From contig NZ_CP080417.1 in assembly GCF_019457535.1 (NCBI RefSeq), positions 1,178,001-1,242,000 on the forward strand: 64,000 nucleotides of DNA, written 5' to 3'. Below, piece after piece: positions 1-8,474 of the stretch (position 1 is its first letter; each line of letters begins with the position of its first letter). The position numbers and the translations under genes are program-made. Source of the DNA: Shewanella halotolerans. Lineage in GTDB: Bacteria; Pseudomonadota; Gammaproteobacteria; Enterobacterales; Shewanellaceae. The notes under the pieces were generated by a model. That model searched no databases, had not been told where the DNA came from, and saw nothing but the letters and a program-made list of their open reading frames with translations.

Positions 1-209
1 CGGCTTTTGTGGTATTACTACTGTTTTTCGTTCTTATGTCTATCGGCTACCTGGTGAAGCAGAAGGCGGTTGCCGGCAGCTGCGGTGGTCTGGGTGCCCT
101 GGGTATCGAGAAGGCCTGTGACTGTGACGACCCATGCGATAAGCGTAAGGCGAAGATGGCCGAAGAAGAGGCCCGTCGCGAGAAGCTGGCCAAAGATCGT
201 ATCATCTAG
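1..209 (+). CDS. nqrM: Na+-NQR maturation protein NqrM (5' truncated by window edge)
   Basis: This is the C-terminal part of a small membrane-anchored protein that helps deliver iron to the Na+-translocating NADH:quinone reductase. The visible part has a hydrophobic segment followed by AGSCGGLGALG and then CDCDDPCDKRK. The closely spaced cysteines are the family hallmark. The tail is charged and ends in RII. The frame stays open to base 1, so the GTG at 9 is probably not the true start; members usually have more hydrophobic residues before this point. It should lie at the end of an nqr/apbE operon outside the window. Recognition rests on the cysteine motif and I am confident in it. Confidence 0.85.
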   Translation, partial: AFVVLLLFFVLMSIGYLVKQKAVAGSCGGLGALGIEKACDCDDPCDKRKAKMAEEEARREKLAKDRII

Positions 210-234
210 CCCGCGCCTTTTATGCGCTATTATT

Positions 235-259
235 AAAGGTCCCATTCGGGGCCTTTTTT
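235..259 (+). terminator. Intrinsic terminator after nqrM
   Basis: A short GC-rich stem (AAGGTCCC paired with GGGGCCTT, one G-U pair) with a four-base loop is followed by a run of T. It sits 25 bases past the nqrM stop. Confidence 0.75.
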
Positions 260-424
260 ATTACCCCTGTTTTTCATCACTCTTTACCAAAACATCTTTC
301 CACCCAGACTTCTCTCTACCCTGGCTCGTCTTCACCTAGACTCATCTCCTCCCTAGCGCCTTTCGCTTTGTATCGCCCTTAACACTCTGGATTTATTATC
401 TTTAATCGCCTTGGTAATTAAAGC

Positions 425-443
425 GCGAATGAGAACGATTTTC
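425..443 (+). promoter_or_regulatory. Putative Fur box upstream of bfr operon
   Basis: GCGAATGAGAACGATTTTC matches about 13 of 19 positions of the classical Fur box GATAATGATAATCATTATC. It lies about 100 bases upstream of the first bacterioferritin gene. The rest of 260-424 holds nothing I can name. Fur control of iron-storage genes is common in the group; binding here is inferred. Confidence 0.5.
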
Positions 444-508
444 TTTGGTAACTGATTGAAACTAAATGTTTATTTGTAATTGGGTGAAAATTGCTCTAGG
501 CTTAAATA

Positions 509-522
509 TTGATTTAGATCAA
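509..522 (+). promoter_or_regulatory. FNR/EtrA box (TTGATTTAGATCAA)
   Basis: This is a perfect match to the FNR consensus TTGAT-N4-ATCAA. It ends 19 bases before the bfr start codon and 8 bases before its Shine-Dalgarno sequence (531-537). A site this close to the gene is more likely to mediate repression than activation. EtrA is the Shewanella FNR orthologue. Confidence 0.7.
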
Positions 523-541
523 ATCTTACTAAGGAGATCAA

Positions 542-1015
542 ATGAAGGGTCATCCGAACGTCATTCGTCAGTTAAACAAGATACTGACCTTCGAATTGAC
601 GGCCATCAACCAGTACTTTTTGCACGCACGCATGTACAAAAATTGGGGTCTGGAAGAGCTCAATGAGAAGTGCTACAAGAAGTCGATCAAAGATATGAAG
701 CATGCCGACAAGCTGATCGAGCGGGTGCTGTTTCTCGAAGGCCTGCCTAATCTGCAACAGCTTGAGAAGCTGCGCATAGGTGAGAACCCGGAAGAGATGT
801 TGCAGTGTGACAAGACCATGCTCGAAGAGCAGCTGGTCGAACTGCGCAGCGTGATCGCCCTATGTGAGACGGAGCGAGACTATGTGAGCCGCGAGATCCT
901 CGAGGACCTGCTCGAAGATGAGGAGGAGTATCTGGACTGGATCGAGGCGCAGCAAGATCTGATTAAGATGACGGGCATTCAAAATTACCTGCAGTCGCAG
1001 ATGGAATCTGAATAG
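542..1015 (+). CDS. bfr: Bacterioferritin, haem-binding-type subunit
   Basis: This is a 157-residue four-helix bundle subunit of the 24-mer iron-storage cage, clearly homologous along its length to E. coli Bfr (MKG...LNKIL, INQYFLHARMYKNWGL, RVLFLEGLPNLQ). The haem-ligand methionine is present at 52. Of the E. coli ferroxidase ligands (E18, E51, H54, E94, E127, H130), position 51 is Asp, 94 is Leu and 130 is Tyr, so the di-iron site looks degraded. The start has an excellent AAGGAGA at 531-537. The second bfr follows after 10 bases, so the two are cotranscribed and probably form mixed shells. Confidence 0.95.
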   Translation: MKGHPNVIRQLNKILTFELTAINQYFLHARMYKNWGLEELNEKCYKKSIKDMKHADKLIERVLFLEGLPNLQQLEKLRIGENPEEMLQCDKTMLEEQLVELRSVIALCETERDYVSREILEDLLEDEEEYLDWIEAQQDLIKMTGIQNYLQSQMESE

Positions 1016-1025
1016 GGAGAGAAGC

Positions 1026-1493
1026 ATGAAAGGCAATCAGGAAGTGATCGACACCCTCAACAAGCTGCTCACCGGAGAGTTGTCGGCGATGGATCAATAC
1101 TTTGTCCACGGCTTGATGTATGAAGACTGGGGGCTTAACGAGCTGCACGAGCGGATCTCCCACGAGTCTGACGATGAGCGCGAACACGCCAAGAAGCTGG
1201 TCCAGCGGATTCTGTTCCTCGAGGGCACGCCAGATGTGGCCAGCCGCGAGGCGCTGAACATAGGTAAAGATCCCCAGGAGATGCTGCAGAACGATCTCAA
1301 CTACGAGTATCAGGTGGCGGCCAACCTGCGTGAAGCCATTGCCCTGTGCGAGGAAAAGCAAGATTACGTCTCCCGCGAGCTGTTAGAGGTCTTGCTGGAA
1401 GAGACAGAGTCTGACCATATGTACTGGCTAGAGAAGCAGCTGGGCCTCATCGACAAGATAGGTCTGCAGAACTACCTCCAGTCTAAAATGTAA
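1026..1493 (+). CDS. bfr: Bacterioferritin, ferroxidase-type subunit
   Basis: This is a 155-residue bacterioferritin subunit. It keeps the ferroxidase ligands E18, E51, H54 and E94, and an E-x-x-H pair at 128/131, shifted by one residue by a single insertion. It has Arg at 52 where the haem methionine should be. It is therefore the mirror image of the upstream subunit: iron-oxidising but not haem-binding at the usual ligand. It is preceded by a GGGAG Shine-Dalgarno and sits in the same operon. Paired subunits of this kind are known in several proteobacteria; the mixed cage here is inferred. Confidence 0.95.
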   Translation: MKGNQEVIDTLNKLLTGELSAMDQYFVHGLMYEDWGLNELHERISHESDDEREHAKKLVQRILFLEGTPDVASREALNIGKDPQEMLQNDLNYEYQVAANLREAIALCEEKQDYVSRELLEVLLEETESDHMYWLEKQLGLIDKIGLQNYLQSKM

Positions 1494-1581
1494 GAGACTG
1501 TTATATAAGAAAGAGGTAAGGCCTTGTATGTAAGGTGCCAGGCACAAGGCATTAGCCATTCGACGCCATGAGATAGCGATA

Positions 1582-1605
1582 AAGCCACCCTAGGGTGGCT
1601 TTTTG
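1582..1605 (+). terminator. Intrinsic terminator of bfr operon
   Basis: AAGCCACCC and GGGTGGCTT form a perfect stem around TA, followed by TTTT. Confidence 0.85.
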
Positions 1606-1653
1606 CTGCCTGTCATCTGGCGTCAGGCCTTTGTTCATCGCGAAGTGATTGAA

Positions 1654-1673
1654 TACTGTTTAAATGTACAGTA
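1654..1673 (+). promoter_or_regulatory. LexA (SOS) box of dinB
   Basis: TACTGTTTAAATGTACAGTA matches the SOS-box consensus TACTG-TATATATATA-CAGTA at both outer half-sites. It ends 23 bases before the chosen GTG start. It contains the upstream in-frame ATG at 1664, which rules that ATG out as a translation start. Confidence 0.9.
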
Positions 1674-1696
1674 TTCTTGGCGGTGGAGGTATTAAG

Positions 1697-2776
1697 GTGA
1701 AAAAGATTATTCATGTAGACATGGACTGCTTCTTTGCGGCGGTCGAGATGCGTGATTTTCCCGAGCTCAGGGGCAAGCCTATAGCCGTCGGCGGACGCAG
1801 CGATCGCCGCGGCGTCATCAGCACCTGTAACTACGAGGCGCGCAAGTTTGGCGTGCGCTCGGCCATGGCCTCCGCCTATGCGCTCAAGCTCTGCCCGGAT
1901 CTCATCTTGGTGCCCGGCCGCATGTCTGTCTACAAGGAGGTGTCGGCGCAGATCCGTGAGGTGTTTGCCCGCTACACAGAATTAATCGAGCCGCTCTCCC
2001 TGGATGAAGCCTATCTGGATGTCAGTGACTGCACTCAGCATCAGGGCTCGGCCACACTGATCGCCGAGGCGATTCGCCGGGAGATCTTCGAGGTGACCGG
2101 GCTCACGGCCTCTGCAGGTATTGCGCCGGTGAAGTTTCTGGCTAAGATAGCCTCGGATCTCAATAAGCCCAACGGCCAGTATGTGATCACTCCGCAGATG
2201 ATCCCCGAGTTTGTGAAGACACTGGCGCTGATTAAGATCCCCGGTGTCGGTAAGGTGACCGCCGCCAAATTGGAAACCATGGGGCTGATTACCTGCGCCG
2301 ACGTGCAGGCCTGTAGCCGTCAAAGCCTGGCTGAACGCTTCGGTAAGTTTGGCGGCGTGCTCTATGACAGGGCGCAGGGGATAGACCCTCGCGGCATCTC
2401 CCCCCACAGGGAGCGTAAGTCTGTCGGCGTCGAGACCACCCTGGCTAAAGATATTTACACCTATGAGCAGTGTCAGGCGGTGATGCCTCAGCTGATCCAG
2501 GAGCTGTCCGGGCGCATCAGTCGCAGCGCCAAGTCACGTCGCATTCACAAGCAGGTGGTTAAGCTCAAGTTCGACGACTTCAAACAGACCACCATAGAGC
2601 AGCGTAGCGACGAGGTCTCGGTGAAGCTGTTTTACGATCTGCTTAAACAGGCGCTAGAGCGCCGCGCGGGGCGGGGCATTCGCCTGCTGGGGGTGTCGGT
2701 CGGACTCGAGAGTGAGGCGGTGGGGGCCGGACTGGACGAGGAGGAGCATGGGGCGCAGATGGATCTCGGGTTTTAG
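1697..2776 (+). CDS. dinB: DNA polymerase IV (translesion, Y family)
   Basis: This is an error-prone translesion polymerase induced by DNA damage. It opens with KKIIHVDMDCFFAAVEMRD, which holds the first catalytic aspartates and the aromatic steric-gate pair. SLDEAYLDV, with the second acidic pair, lies around residue 100, and a helix-hairpin-helix (IPGVGKVTAAKLETMG) near 180. The little-finger domain fills the C terminus. I chose the GTG at 1697 because GGAGG stands seven bases upstream and because the longer ORF start lies inside the LexA box. The resulting 359 residues is normal for DinB. The gene is monocistronic. Confidence 0.95.
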   Translation: MKKIIHVDMDCFFAAVEMRDFPELRGKPIAVGGRSDRRGVISTCNYEARKFGVRSAMASAYALKLCPDLILVPGRMSVYKEVSAQIREVFARYTELIEPLSLDEAYLDVSDCTQHQGSATLIAEAIRREIFEVTGLTASAGIAPVKFLAKIASDLNKPNGQYVITPQMIPEFVKTLALIKIPGVGKVTAAKLETMGLITCADVQACSRQSLAERFGKFGGVLYDRAQGIDPRGISPHRERKSVGVETTLAKDIYTYEQCQAVMPQLIQELSGRISRSAKSRRIHKQVVKLKFDDFKQTTIEQRSDEVSVKLFYDLLKQALERRAGRGIRLLGVSVGLESEAVGAGLDEEEHGAQMDLGF

Positions 2777-2848
2777 CGTTAACCCTATTAACCTTTTGCT
2801 CGTAGCTTGGACGGTTATTGCACCTGGTTAGATTTTTGAAGCTTTACC

Positions 2849-3068
2849 CTTCATGGCAATCTAACGCCTGCCCGGCGGGGGTTGTGCAAGCACACTTTTG
2901 ACACGGTGAGTGAAGCACAGCTTCGCGCTCGCGAACGAGAGGCATGGATGCCGAACTGGCATTTAAACACGGATGTTATTTGAATATGTCCCTATACGCT
3001 CCGCGGCGACGTCCTGTCGCCGAGGGTCAAAAGCGTGCTTACACCTGTATCTTCTATCTCTTCGATTT
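2849..3068 (+). repeat. Dispersed inverted-repeat element, copy A
   Basis: A conserved left module (CTTCATGGC...CTAACGCCTGCCCGGCGG) runs into arm TGTGCAAGCACACTTTTGAC (2883-2902). About 120 bases later comes the complementary arm GTCAAAAGCGTGCTTACACC (3026-3045), then a module ending ATCTCTTCGATTT. The same modules recur at 26071, 30647 (inverted) and, in part, 26448 and 27931. No gene is seen in 2777-3515. Confidence 0.75.
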
Positions 3069-3214
3069 GACCTTTTTTATTTCCAATGTTTTGGCGCGAA
3101 TTGGCTTTAACTCTTTGTAACAGCTCCGATGAGCACGGTATTTGGGCCAATCATGGGGCTGTTTTCCTCTCTCTTTCATTAGGTTTGTCCTGGTGTGGCA
3201 GAGTCTGGTTTGCT

Positions 3215-3250
3215 TAAAAAACGAGCCCCTTCAAGGGATAGGGGTTTTTA
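3215..3250 (+). terminator. Possible terminator-like hairpin
   Basis: An A-tract and GAGCCCCT are followed by AGGGG and TTTTT, giving a modest hairpin in the long dinB-TonB receptor gap. It is far from dinB, so its role is uncertain. Confidence 0.35.
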
Positions 3251-3515
3251 GGGGAGCTATGGGGGCAGATGAATGATTCATCATCACCATTATGAATGTT
3301 GCACAATCATTATAATAAATTTAAAAATTGGTAACGCGCTCCATATACTCGATTCTAACAGTCTTTGCTTATGTTTGTGGCCTGATGTACCGCGGGGGGA
3401 ATAGGTGCTGTGGCAATAAATATTGCAGTTAGTGCAGGACTCGGTAGGGAGGTGCGGCTGATTTCCACATCGCCAACATCCTAATAAATATAAAACGTAA
3501 TAAAGGAAGGATAGG

Positions 3516-6089
3516 ATGATGGAAAAGTACATTAAAACTAATCACTTATTACGCTCCCGAGCAGCAGTAAGTCGGAGCAACATGAAGCTGAGTTGTTTGG
3601 CTATGGCCGTTTTTTGGGCCATTTCAGGTCAAGTTTTTGCTGAAGAAGCGCAGGCGCCAGAAGAATCACAGGATCAGAAGGCCAGCGCGTTTGAAGTCAT
3701 CGAGGTGACGGCGCAGAAACGTGTGCAACGTATGCAAGATGTCGGCATCGCGATCTCCGCGTTTAAAGCCGATGAGCTAGAAGATCTCGGTGCCTATCAG
3801 GCATCGGCCCTGGCGGAATTTATCCCCAACATGGAGGTCGCTGTCTCTGACGATAGCGGCATCCCCATCTTCGTGATCCGTGGTGTGGGTCTACAGGACT
3901 ACAACACTAACAACACGCCTAACACGGCCGTGGTCGTCGACGACGTCTATCAGCCCTATGGCATCTATAGCGCCTTCGCCATGTTCGATACCGATAGGGT
4001 AGAGGTGCTCAAGGGGCCTCAGGGCGGTCTGTACGGACGTAACTCTACCGGCGGCGCCATCTCTTTCTCCTCTAAGCGACCAGAGCTGGAGACCACGGAA
4101 GCCAATGTCGCGGTGGATTACGGCAACTATAACTCGCTCAACATCCGCGCCGGTGCAAGTCTGCCACTGGGGGAGATCGCCGCTGTGCGCCTTGCCGTGC
4201 AGTCTGAAACCAGCGATGGCTATTACTACAACACCTATCTGAATCGCGACCAGGGTGGCAAAGATAAGCAGCAGGCCCGCGTTACATTGCATCTCGAACC
4301 CACAGACTATTTTGCGGCGGATCTCAGATATACCTATGGCCGTGACACCTCTGAGGCGTCGATCCCCGAGGTCACAGGGTTATTAGACAGCAACGCCTAT
4401 TGGGAGGGACCGTTGGCGGACTTCCCCGGCTTGCCATCGATGAATATTCCCTACAATCAGGATGGTACACCGGCCTATTGTGACGCCGTGTTGCAAACCG
4501 GTATCCCGGATGCCAGCTGTATCAACATGAACCGCGCCAGCGCCGATGGCGACCCATACAGCGGCGCCGATGCCAGGGTGCACCCCAACGATGACACCTA
4601 CCATTCGGTGTCGTTAAATATGAACTGGGATTTCTCCGATTACTCGCTGACCTCGATCACTAACTACACCCAGATGCAGTTTAAGCATCGCAATGGTGTC
4701 GGCTCTGTCGGCATGGGCCCAGGTCAGGATCAAGAGGCCTGGGAGCAAGCCAGCCGTGACTATGGCCGTCTCAATGGTGGTGACCTCAACGAGATGTATG
4801 TCACCCAGTATGACTCTGATACCAGCTCGTGGAGCCAGGAGCTGCGCCTGCTGTCCAACTATGGTGGCGATTTCAACTGGATGCTGGGTCTGGTGTACGC
4901 CGAGGATAACCTGGACGACCTGAGAAACTGCTCCTTTGCCGCCAACGTCTATGCCGACTGGGTGCAATTCCCTGGGTGCGGCACCATGGCCTATACCCAG
5001 GACACTAAGGTGACCTCAGGCTATGCCCAGTTCACCTATGCCATCAGCGATACCCTGTCGACCACAGTGGATCTGCGTTACACCCAGGAGAAGAAGGATT
5101 ATGTCGGCGACGTGTTTGTCAACGATGGTACCTGGATCTGTACCGTAAATGGTCTGAATACCACAGACCCAGACAGCGACACCTACTGCGCCAACTTCAT
5201 TGGTTGGGACCCAGTAACCGGCCGTTACGATCTGGCGCGCGCTAATAAGTCTCACTATGACGAGAGTGACCCGTCATGGAAAGTTAACCTCGACTGGAAG
5301 GTCACCCCGGATACCCTGTTGTATGCCAGTGTGGGCAGCAGCTTTAAGTCCGGCGGCTTCTTCGGTGGCTTCCTGACCAATCCAAACGCCATCCGCCCCT
5401 ACAAGCCGGAGCGCAACAACGGCGTCGAATTGGGCTTCAAGTCAACGCTGGAAGACTATCGCATTCAGCTCAACGGCGCGGCCTTCTACTACGACTACCG
5501 TGACTTCCAGTCGGCTATTCAGGAGGTCGATCAATCAACCGGTGGCGTCTTTAACGGCCTGCGTAACCTGGGTGACGTTATCATGCAGGGCGCCGAACTG
5601 GATCTGCGCTGGATGGCGACCGAGGACTTAGAGATCCGCGCCGCTATCGGCCTGCTCGATACCGAGGTGGATAGGGTCAACAAGTTTGAGTCTGCCGACG
5701 TCGGCATCACCAACATCTTCGGTGAAGTGATCGACATTCAAGGCAATGAACTCAATAACGCGCCTAAGTTCAGTGGCAACCTGATCGCCCGTTATCACTT
5801 TAACCTGAATGCTAACCTGGACGGCTTCGTGCAATTGGATGCCTCCTTCAAGGATGACTACTGGCTGTCTGTGTCTAATGAGCCTATCTATCGGCAAAAA
5901 GGCAATACCTTAGTCAACGCCAGAATGGAAATATTCAGTCCCGATGATAATTGGAGTGTGGCACTGTGGGGTCGCAACCTGACCGATAAGACCTATCGTA
6001 CCAGCTTCTATCTGGATGGTTTGGACAGTGGCTATAGCGAATATAACGCGCCGCGAACCTTTGGAGTAAGCCTGTCTTACAACTACTAA
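3516..6089 (+). CDS. TonB-dependent outer-membrane receptor
   Basis: This 857-residue beta-barrel importer is energised by TonB. An N-terminal signal peptide (hydrophobic LSCLAMAVFWAISGQVFA) is followed by a TonB-box-like FEVIEVTAQKR near residue 65. The plug domain includes IRGVGLQDY, DRVEVLKGPQGGLYGRNSTGGAI and FSSKRP. The barrel ends in an aromatic residue (SLSYNY), as outer-membrane proteins do. This subfamily is often found beside catabolic genes for hydrophobic or complex substrates rather than siderophore genes. The exported hydrolase and acyl-CoA genes downstream suggest it imports their substrate, but the ligand cannot be read from sequence. AAGGAAGG precedes the two adjacent ATGs (3516, 3519); either could be used. 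Confidence 0.92.
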   Translation: MMEKYIKTNHLLRSRAAVSRSNMKLSCLAMAVFWAISGQVFAEEAQAPEESQDQKASAFEVIEVTAQKRVQRMQDVGIAISAFKADELEDLGAYQASALAEFIPNMEVAVSDDSGIPIFVIRGVGLQDYNTNNTPNTAVVVDDVYQPYGIYSAFAMFDTDRVEVLKGPQGGLYGRNSTGGAISFSSKRPELETTEANVAVDYGNYNSLNIRAGASLPLGEIAAVRLAVQSETSDGYYYNTYLNRDQGGKDKQQARVTLHLEPTDYFAADLRYTYGRDTSEASIPEVTGLLDSNAYWEGPLADFPGLPSMNIPYNQDGTPAYCDAVLQTGIPDASCINMNRASADGDPYSGADARVHPNDDTYHSVSLNMNWDFSDYSLTSITNYTQMQFKHRNGVGSVGMGPGQDQEAWEQASRDYGRLNGGDLNEMYVTQYDSDTSSWSQELRLLSNYGGDFNWMLGLVYAEDNLDDLRNCSFAANVYADWVQFPGCGTMAYTQDTKVTSGYAQFTYAISDTLSTTVDLRYTQEKKDYVGDVFVNDGTWICTVNGLNTTDPDSDTYCANFIGWDPVTGRYDLARANKSHYDESDPSWKVNLDWKVTPDTLLYASVGSSFKSGGFFGGFLTNPNAIRPYKPERNNGVELGFKSTLEDYRIQLNGAAFYYDYRDFQSAIQEVDQSTGGVFNGLRNLGDVIMQGAELDLRWMATEDLEIRAAIGLLDTEVDRVNKFESADVGITNIFGEVIDIQGNELNNAPKFSGNLIARYHFNLNANLDGFVQLDASFKDDYWLSVSNEPIYRQKGNTLVNARMEIFSPDDNWSVALWGRNLTDKTYRTSFYLDGLDSGYSEYNAPRTFGVSLSYNY

Positions 6090-6110
6090 AGCAAAGCTTT
6101 TCCCCGGCAT

Positions 6111-6154
6111 CCCTGACTTAAAGACTGCACACTGTCGTCAGGGAGCCGCTTTTT
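6111..6154 (+). terminator. Terminator after TonB receptor
   Basis: CCCTGAC at 6111 and GTCAGGG at 6137 form a stem, followed by CCGCTTTTTATT. A second perfect 11-base inverted repeat (CCTGGCGATAA with TTATCGCCAGG, 6163-6189) lies just behind but has no T-run. Confidence 0.6.
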
Positions 6155-6204
6155 ATTCCTTCCCTGGCGATAAGTGTTTTATCGCCAGGCACCGAAGGCG
6201 GGGC

Positions 6205-6276
6205 GCTAAGGGATAACTCTGTGCTAAGGGATAACTCTGCGCTAAGGGATAACTCTGTGCTAAGGGATAGCCCTGG
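6205..6276 (+). repeat. Tandem repeat, four 18-bp units
   Basis: GCTAAGGGATAACTCTGT is repeated at 6205, 6223 (last base differs), 6241 and, degenerate, 6259. It lies 62 bases before the start of the hydrolase gene, in its promoter region. Confidence 0.9.
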
Positions 6277-6337
6277 GGGGGAGATGGCTTAAGTTGGTGT
6301 AAGCGCAATAAGATCAATAACAGATAGGAAGTAAGAC

Positions 6338-8257
6338 ATGGAACAAGTTAGGGGAAAACCACAGCGCGCCGCTTGCTGGCTGGCCGCCGGCCTGTTGACG
6401 ATTTCGGCAGGCGTTACTATTACGCCAATCATCACGCCGATCGCCGCGGCCGAGTCTGCAACAAACCAGTCTGGGCAGAGCGAACAGGCTCATAAGGAAC
6501 ATAAGAAGGTGTCCAGCTTTGGCCACTACAAAGGCTATTCCCAGGAGCGTTTCGACGGCTGGGTGACCAGCTCTGAGTATATCACCACACGGGACGGTAC
6601 CCGGCTGGCGGCGGATATCTCGCGTCCGGCCAACCAGGGCGTGGTGACACAGGAAAAGCTGCCTGTACTCTGGACCTATTCGCGCTACCACAGGGAGTTT
6701 GAACCGGGAGTCACCAATATAGAAGACGATGCCATCTTGCAGCGTCTCGCCAGGCACGGCTATGTGATTGTGAGTGTTAATGTGCGCGGTGGCGGCGCCT
6801 CTTTCGGGCGTTATCAGGGCCTATTTAGCGCGCCTGAGACCCGCGATGCCTATGATGTCATCGACTGGTTGTCCAAGCAGGCATTCAGCGATGGCAACAT
6901 TGGCATGTATGGCCTCTCCTATATGGGAATTAGCCAGTACATGGCCGCCAGCACCAAGCATCCGGCGCTTAAGGCCATCACCCCGGAAAACGGTTATTTT
7001 AACCTCTATGACGCGGTTCGTCGTGGCGGCATATTGCGTCAGGATCTGCTAGAGAGTTGGGGCAAGGGCACCCAGTACCTGGATAAGGAGCGTAAGCCCA
7101 CGCCGGTGGATGCCGACACAGATGGCACTTTGGCGGCGGCTGCCGTGAAGGAGCATGCCACCAACTTCGACCCTATAACGCCACTTGGTGCGGCGAAGCT
7201 GCGCGATGCTACCGCGCCCGAGTTCGATTGGTATAAGGATATGCCCTCTGCGATAAACGTGGCCCTCAACGAGTCCGGTGTGGCCATCTACCATTTCGGT
7301 TCCTGGCATGATCCCTATACCACTGACACCTTAGTGCATTTCGAAAACTATCACGGCCCGCAGAAGATGGCCTTTGGTCCCTGGTCTCACATCACCAATA
7401 ACCAGGCCGAAAAGCTGGAGCGTGATAGGGTATATGGCGCCGAGTTTCAGCGCTGGTTCGATTACTGGTTGAAGGGGATCAAAAACGGCGTGATGGATGA
7501 GCCGCAAATTCATGTGGCCGAGGTGGATACCATGCGCGAGCAGTGGCAGTGGATCTCCCTGTCCCAGTTCCCTCTCAACAAGCCGCGCACCAGCTTCTAT
7601 TTTGGCGAATCCAGCGCCAAGAGCGGTTTGGTGACAGATCACCTGCTTTCTACTCAGGTGCCGGTTCTGTCGACTCAGCAGCCTGATGCCAGCGCGTTAC
7701 TGGCCTATCAGGTCAATAATCTGACCACCACAGGAACGGCGACGCGCTGGGATTCCAACTTTGGCACTCAGGTGAACTATCCGGATATGGCGGCCAATGA
7801 TGGCCATTCGCTGACCTTTACGACGCTGCCCCTTGAGAAGGATATGGTGATCGCCGGCATTCCGCTGGTCAAACTCTTCGTCTCGGCCAGCACGCCGGAT
7901 GCCGATGTCTATGCCCTGCTGGAAGAGGTGGACGTCGATGGTCGCTCCAACTACATCACAGAAGGCAATCTGAGGCTTTCTCTGCGCAAGGAGCATAAGG
8001 CACCCTGGAATAACCTGGATATCCCTTGGCATCGCGCCTTAAAAGCAGACGAGCAACTGCTGACGCCGGGGGAGGTGGTCGAAGCCAACTTCGACATCAT
8101 GCCCGTGGTGTATCGCATCAATAAAGGCAATCGTCTGCGGGTCGCCATCATGGGCGCTGACAAAGACAATATGGAGGCGCCGCCTTATCCCGAGGCGCAG
8201 CTCTCCTTAAGCGTCGGTGGTGCCAAGGCATCGCAAATCGCCTTGCCACTGATGTAG
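6338..8257 (+). CDS. Exported CocE/NonD-family (S15-type) hydrolase
   Basis: This 639-residue alpha/beta hydrolase is related to X-Pro dipeptidyl-peptidases, cocaine esterase and glutaryl-7-ACA acylase, which cleave esters or amides. An N-terminal hydrophobic stretch ending near AAAES (residue 38) looks like a signal peptide, so it probably acts in the periplasm. The triad is visible: Ser194 in GMYGLSYMG, Asp325 in SWHDPY and His351 in GPWSH. The C-terminal third is the jelly-roll lid of the family (ATRWDSN, VDVDGRSNYI). Coming after the TonB receptor, it may release an acid that the acyl-CoA genes then degrade. The substrate is unknown. Confidence 0.88.
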   Translation: MEQVRGKPQRAACWLAAGLLTISAGVTITPIITPIAAAESATNQSGQSEQAHKEHKKVSSFGHYKGYSQERFDGWVTSSEYITTRDGTRLAADISRPANQGVVTQEKLPVLWTYSRYHREFEPGVTNIEDDAILQRLARHGYVIVSVNVRGGGASFGRYQGLFSAPETRDAYDVIDWLSKQAFSDGNIGMYGLSYMGISQYMAASTKHPALKAITPENGYFNLYDAVRRGGILRQDLLESWGKGTQYLDKERKPTPVDADTDGTLAAAAVKEHATNFDPITPLGAAKLRDATAPEFDWYKDMPSAINVALNESGVAIYHFGSWHDPYTTDTLVHFENYHGPQKMAFGPWSHITNNQAEKLERDRVYGAEFQRWFDYWLKGIKNGVMDEPQIHVAEVDTMREQWQWISLSQFPLNKPRTSFYFGESSAKSGLVTDHLLSTQVPVLSTQQPDASALLAYQVNNLTTTGTATRWDSNFGTQVNYPDMAANDGHSLTFTTLPLEKDMVIAGIPLVKLFVSASTPDADVYALLEEVDVDGRSNYITEGNLRLSLRKEHKAPWNNLDIPWHRALKADEQLLTPGEVVEANFDIMPVVYRINKGNRLRVAIMGADKDNMEAPPYPEAQLSLSVGGAKASQIALPLM

Positions 8258-8282
8258 CGTGCTAATCCTAATGGATGATGAC

Positions 8283-8307
8283 ACGGCGGAGATAATGCCG
8301 CCGTTTC
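8283..8307 (+). terminator. Hairpin after hydrolase gene
   Basis: ACGGCGG and CCGCCGT pair around an eight-base loop, followed by TTTCA. A second hairpin, GCCCTCA/TGAGGGC at 8399-8416 with a short T-run, lies further on. Either may end transcription. Confidence 0.5.
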
Positions 8308-8474
8308 ATCACAGATTTTACTGAGTATATCGGGTATCGGCACAGGCCAGGATACCCAGGTTATACCGGCCGGGCAGCGCTTGCCTTCGCGCCACAGCGC
8401 CCTCACTCGTGAGGGCTTTGTGCCAGAGTGCGGTTCACAAGGCCAACTTTCGCAGCCGTTAATGGAGTTTCTTT

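Noticed and set aside
3268..3282. GATGAATGATTCATC palindrome upstream of the TonB receptor as a Fur box
   Set aside because: It matches the Fur hexamer pattern poorly and lies 230 bases from the start codon; left as an unexplained small palindrome.
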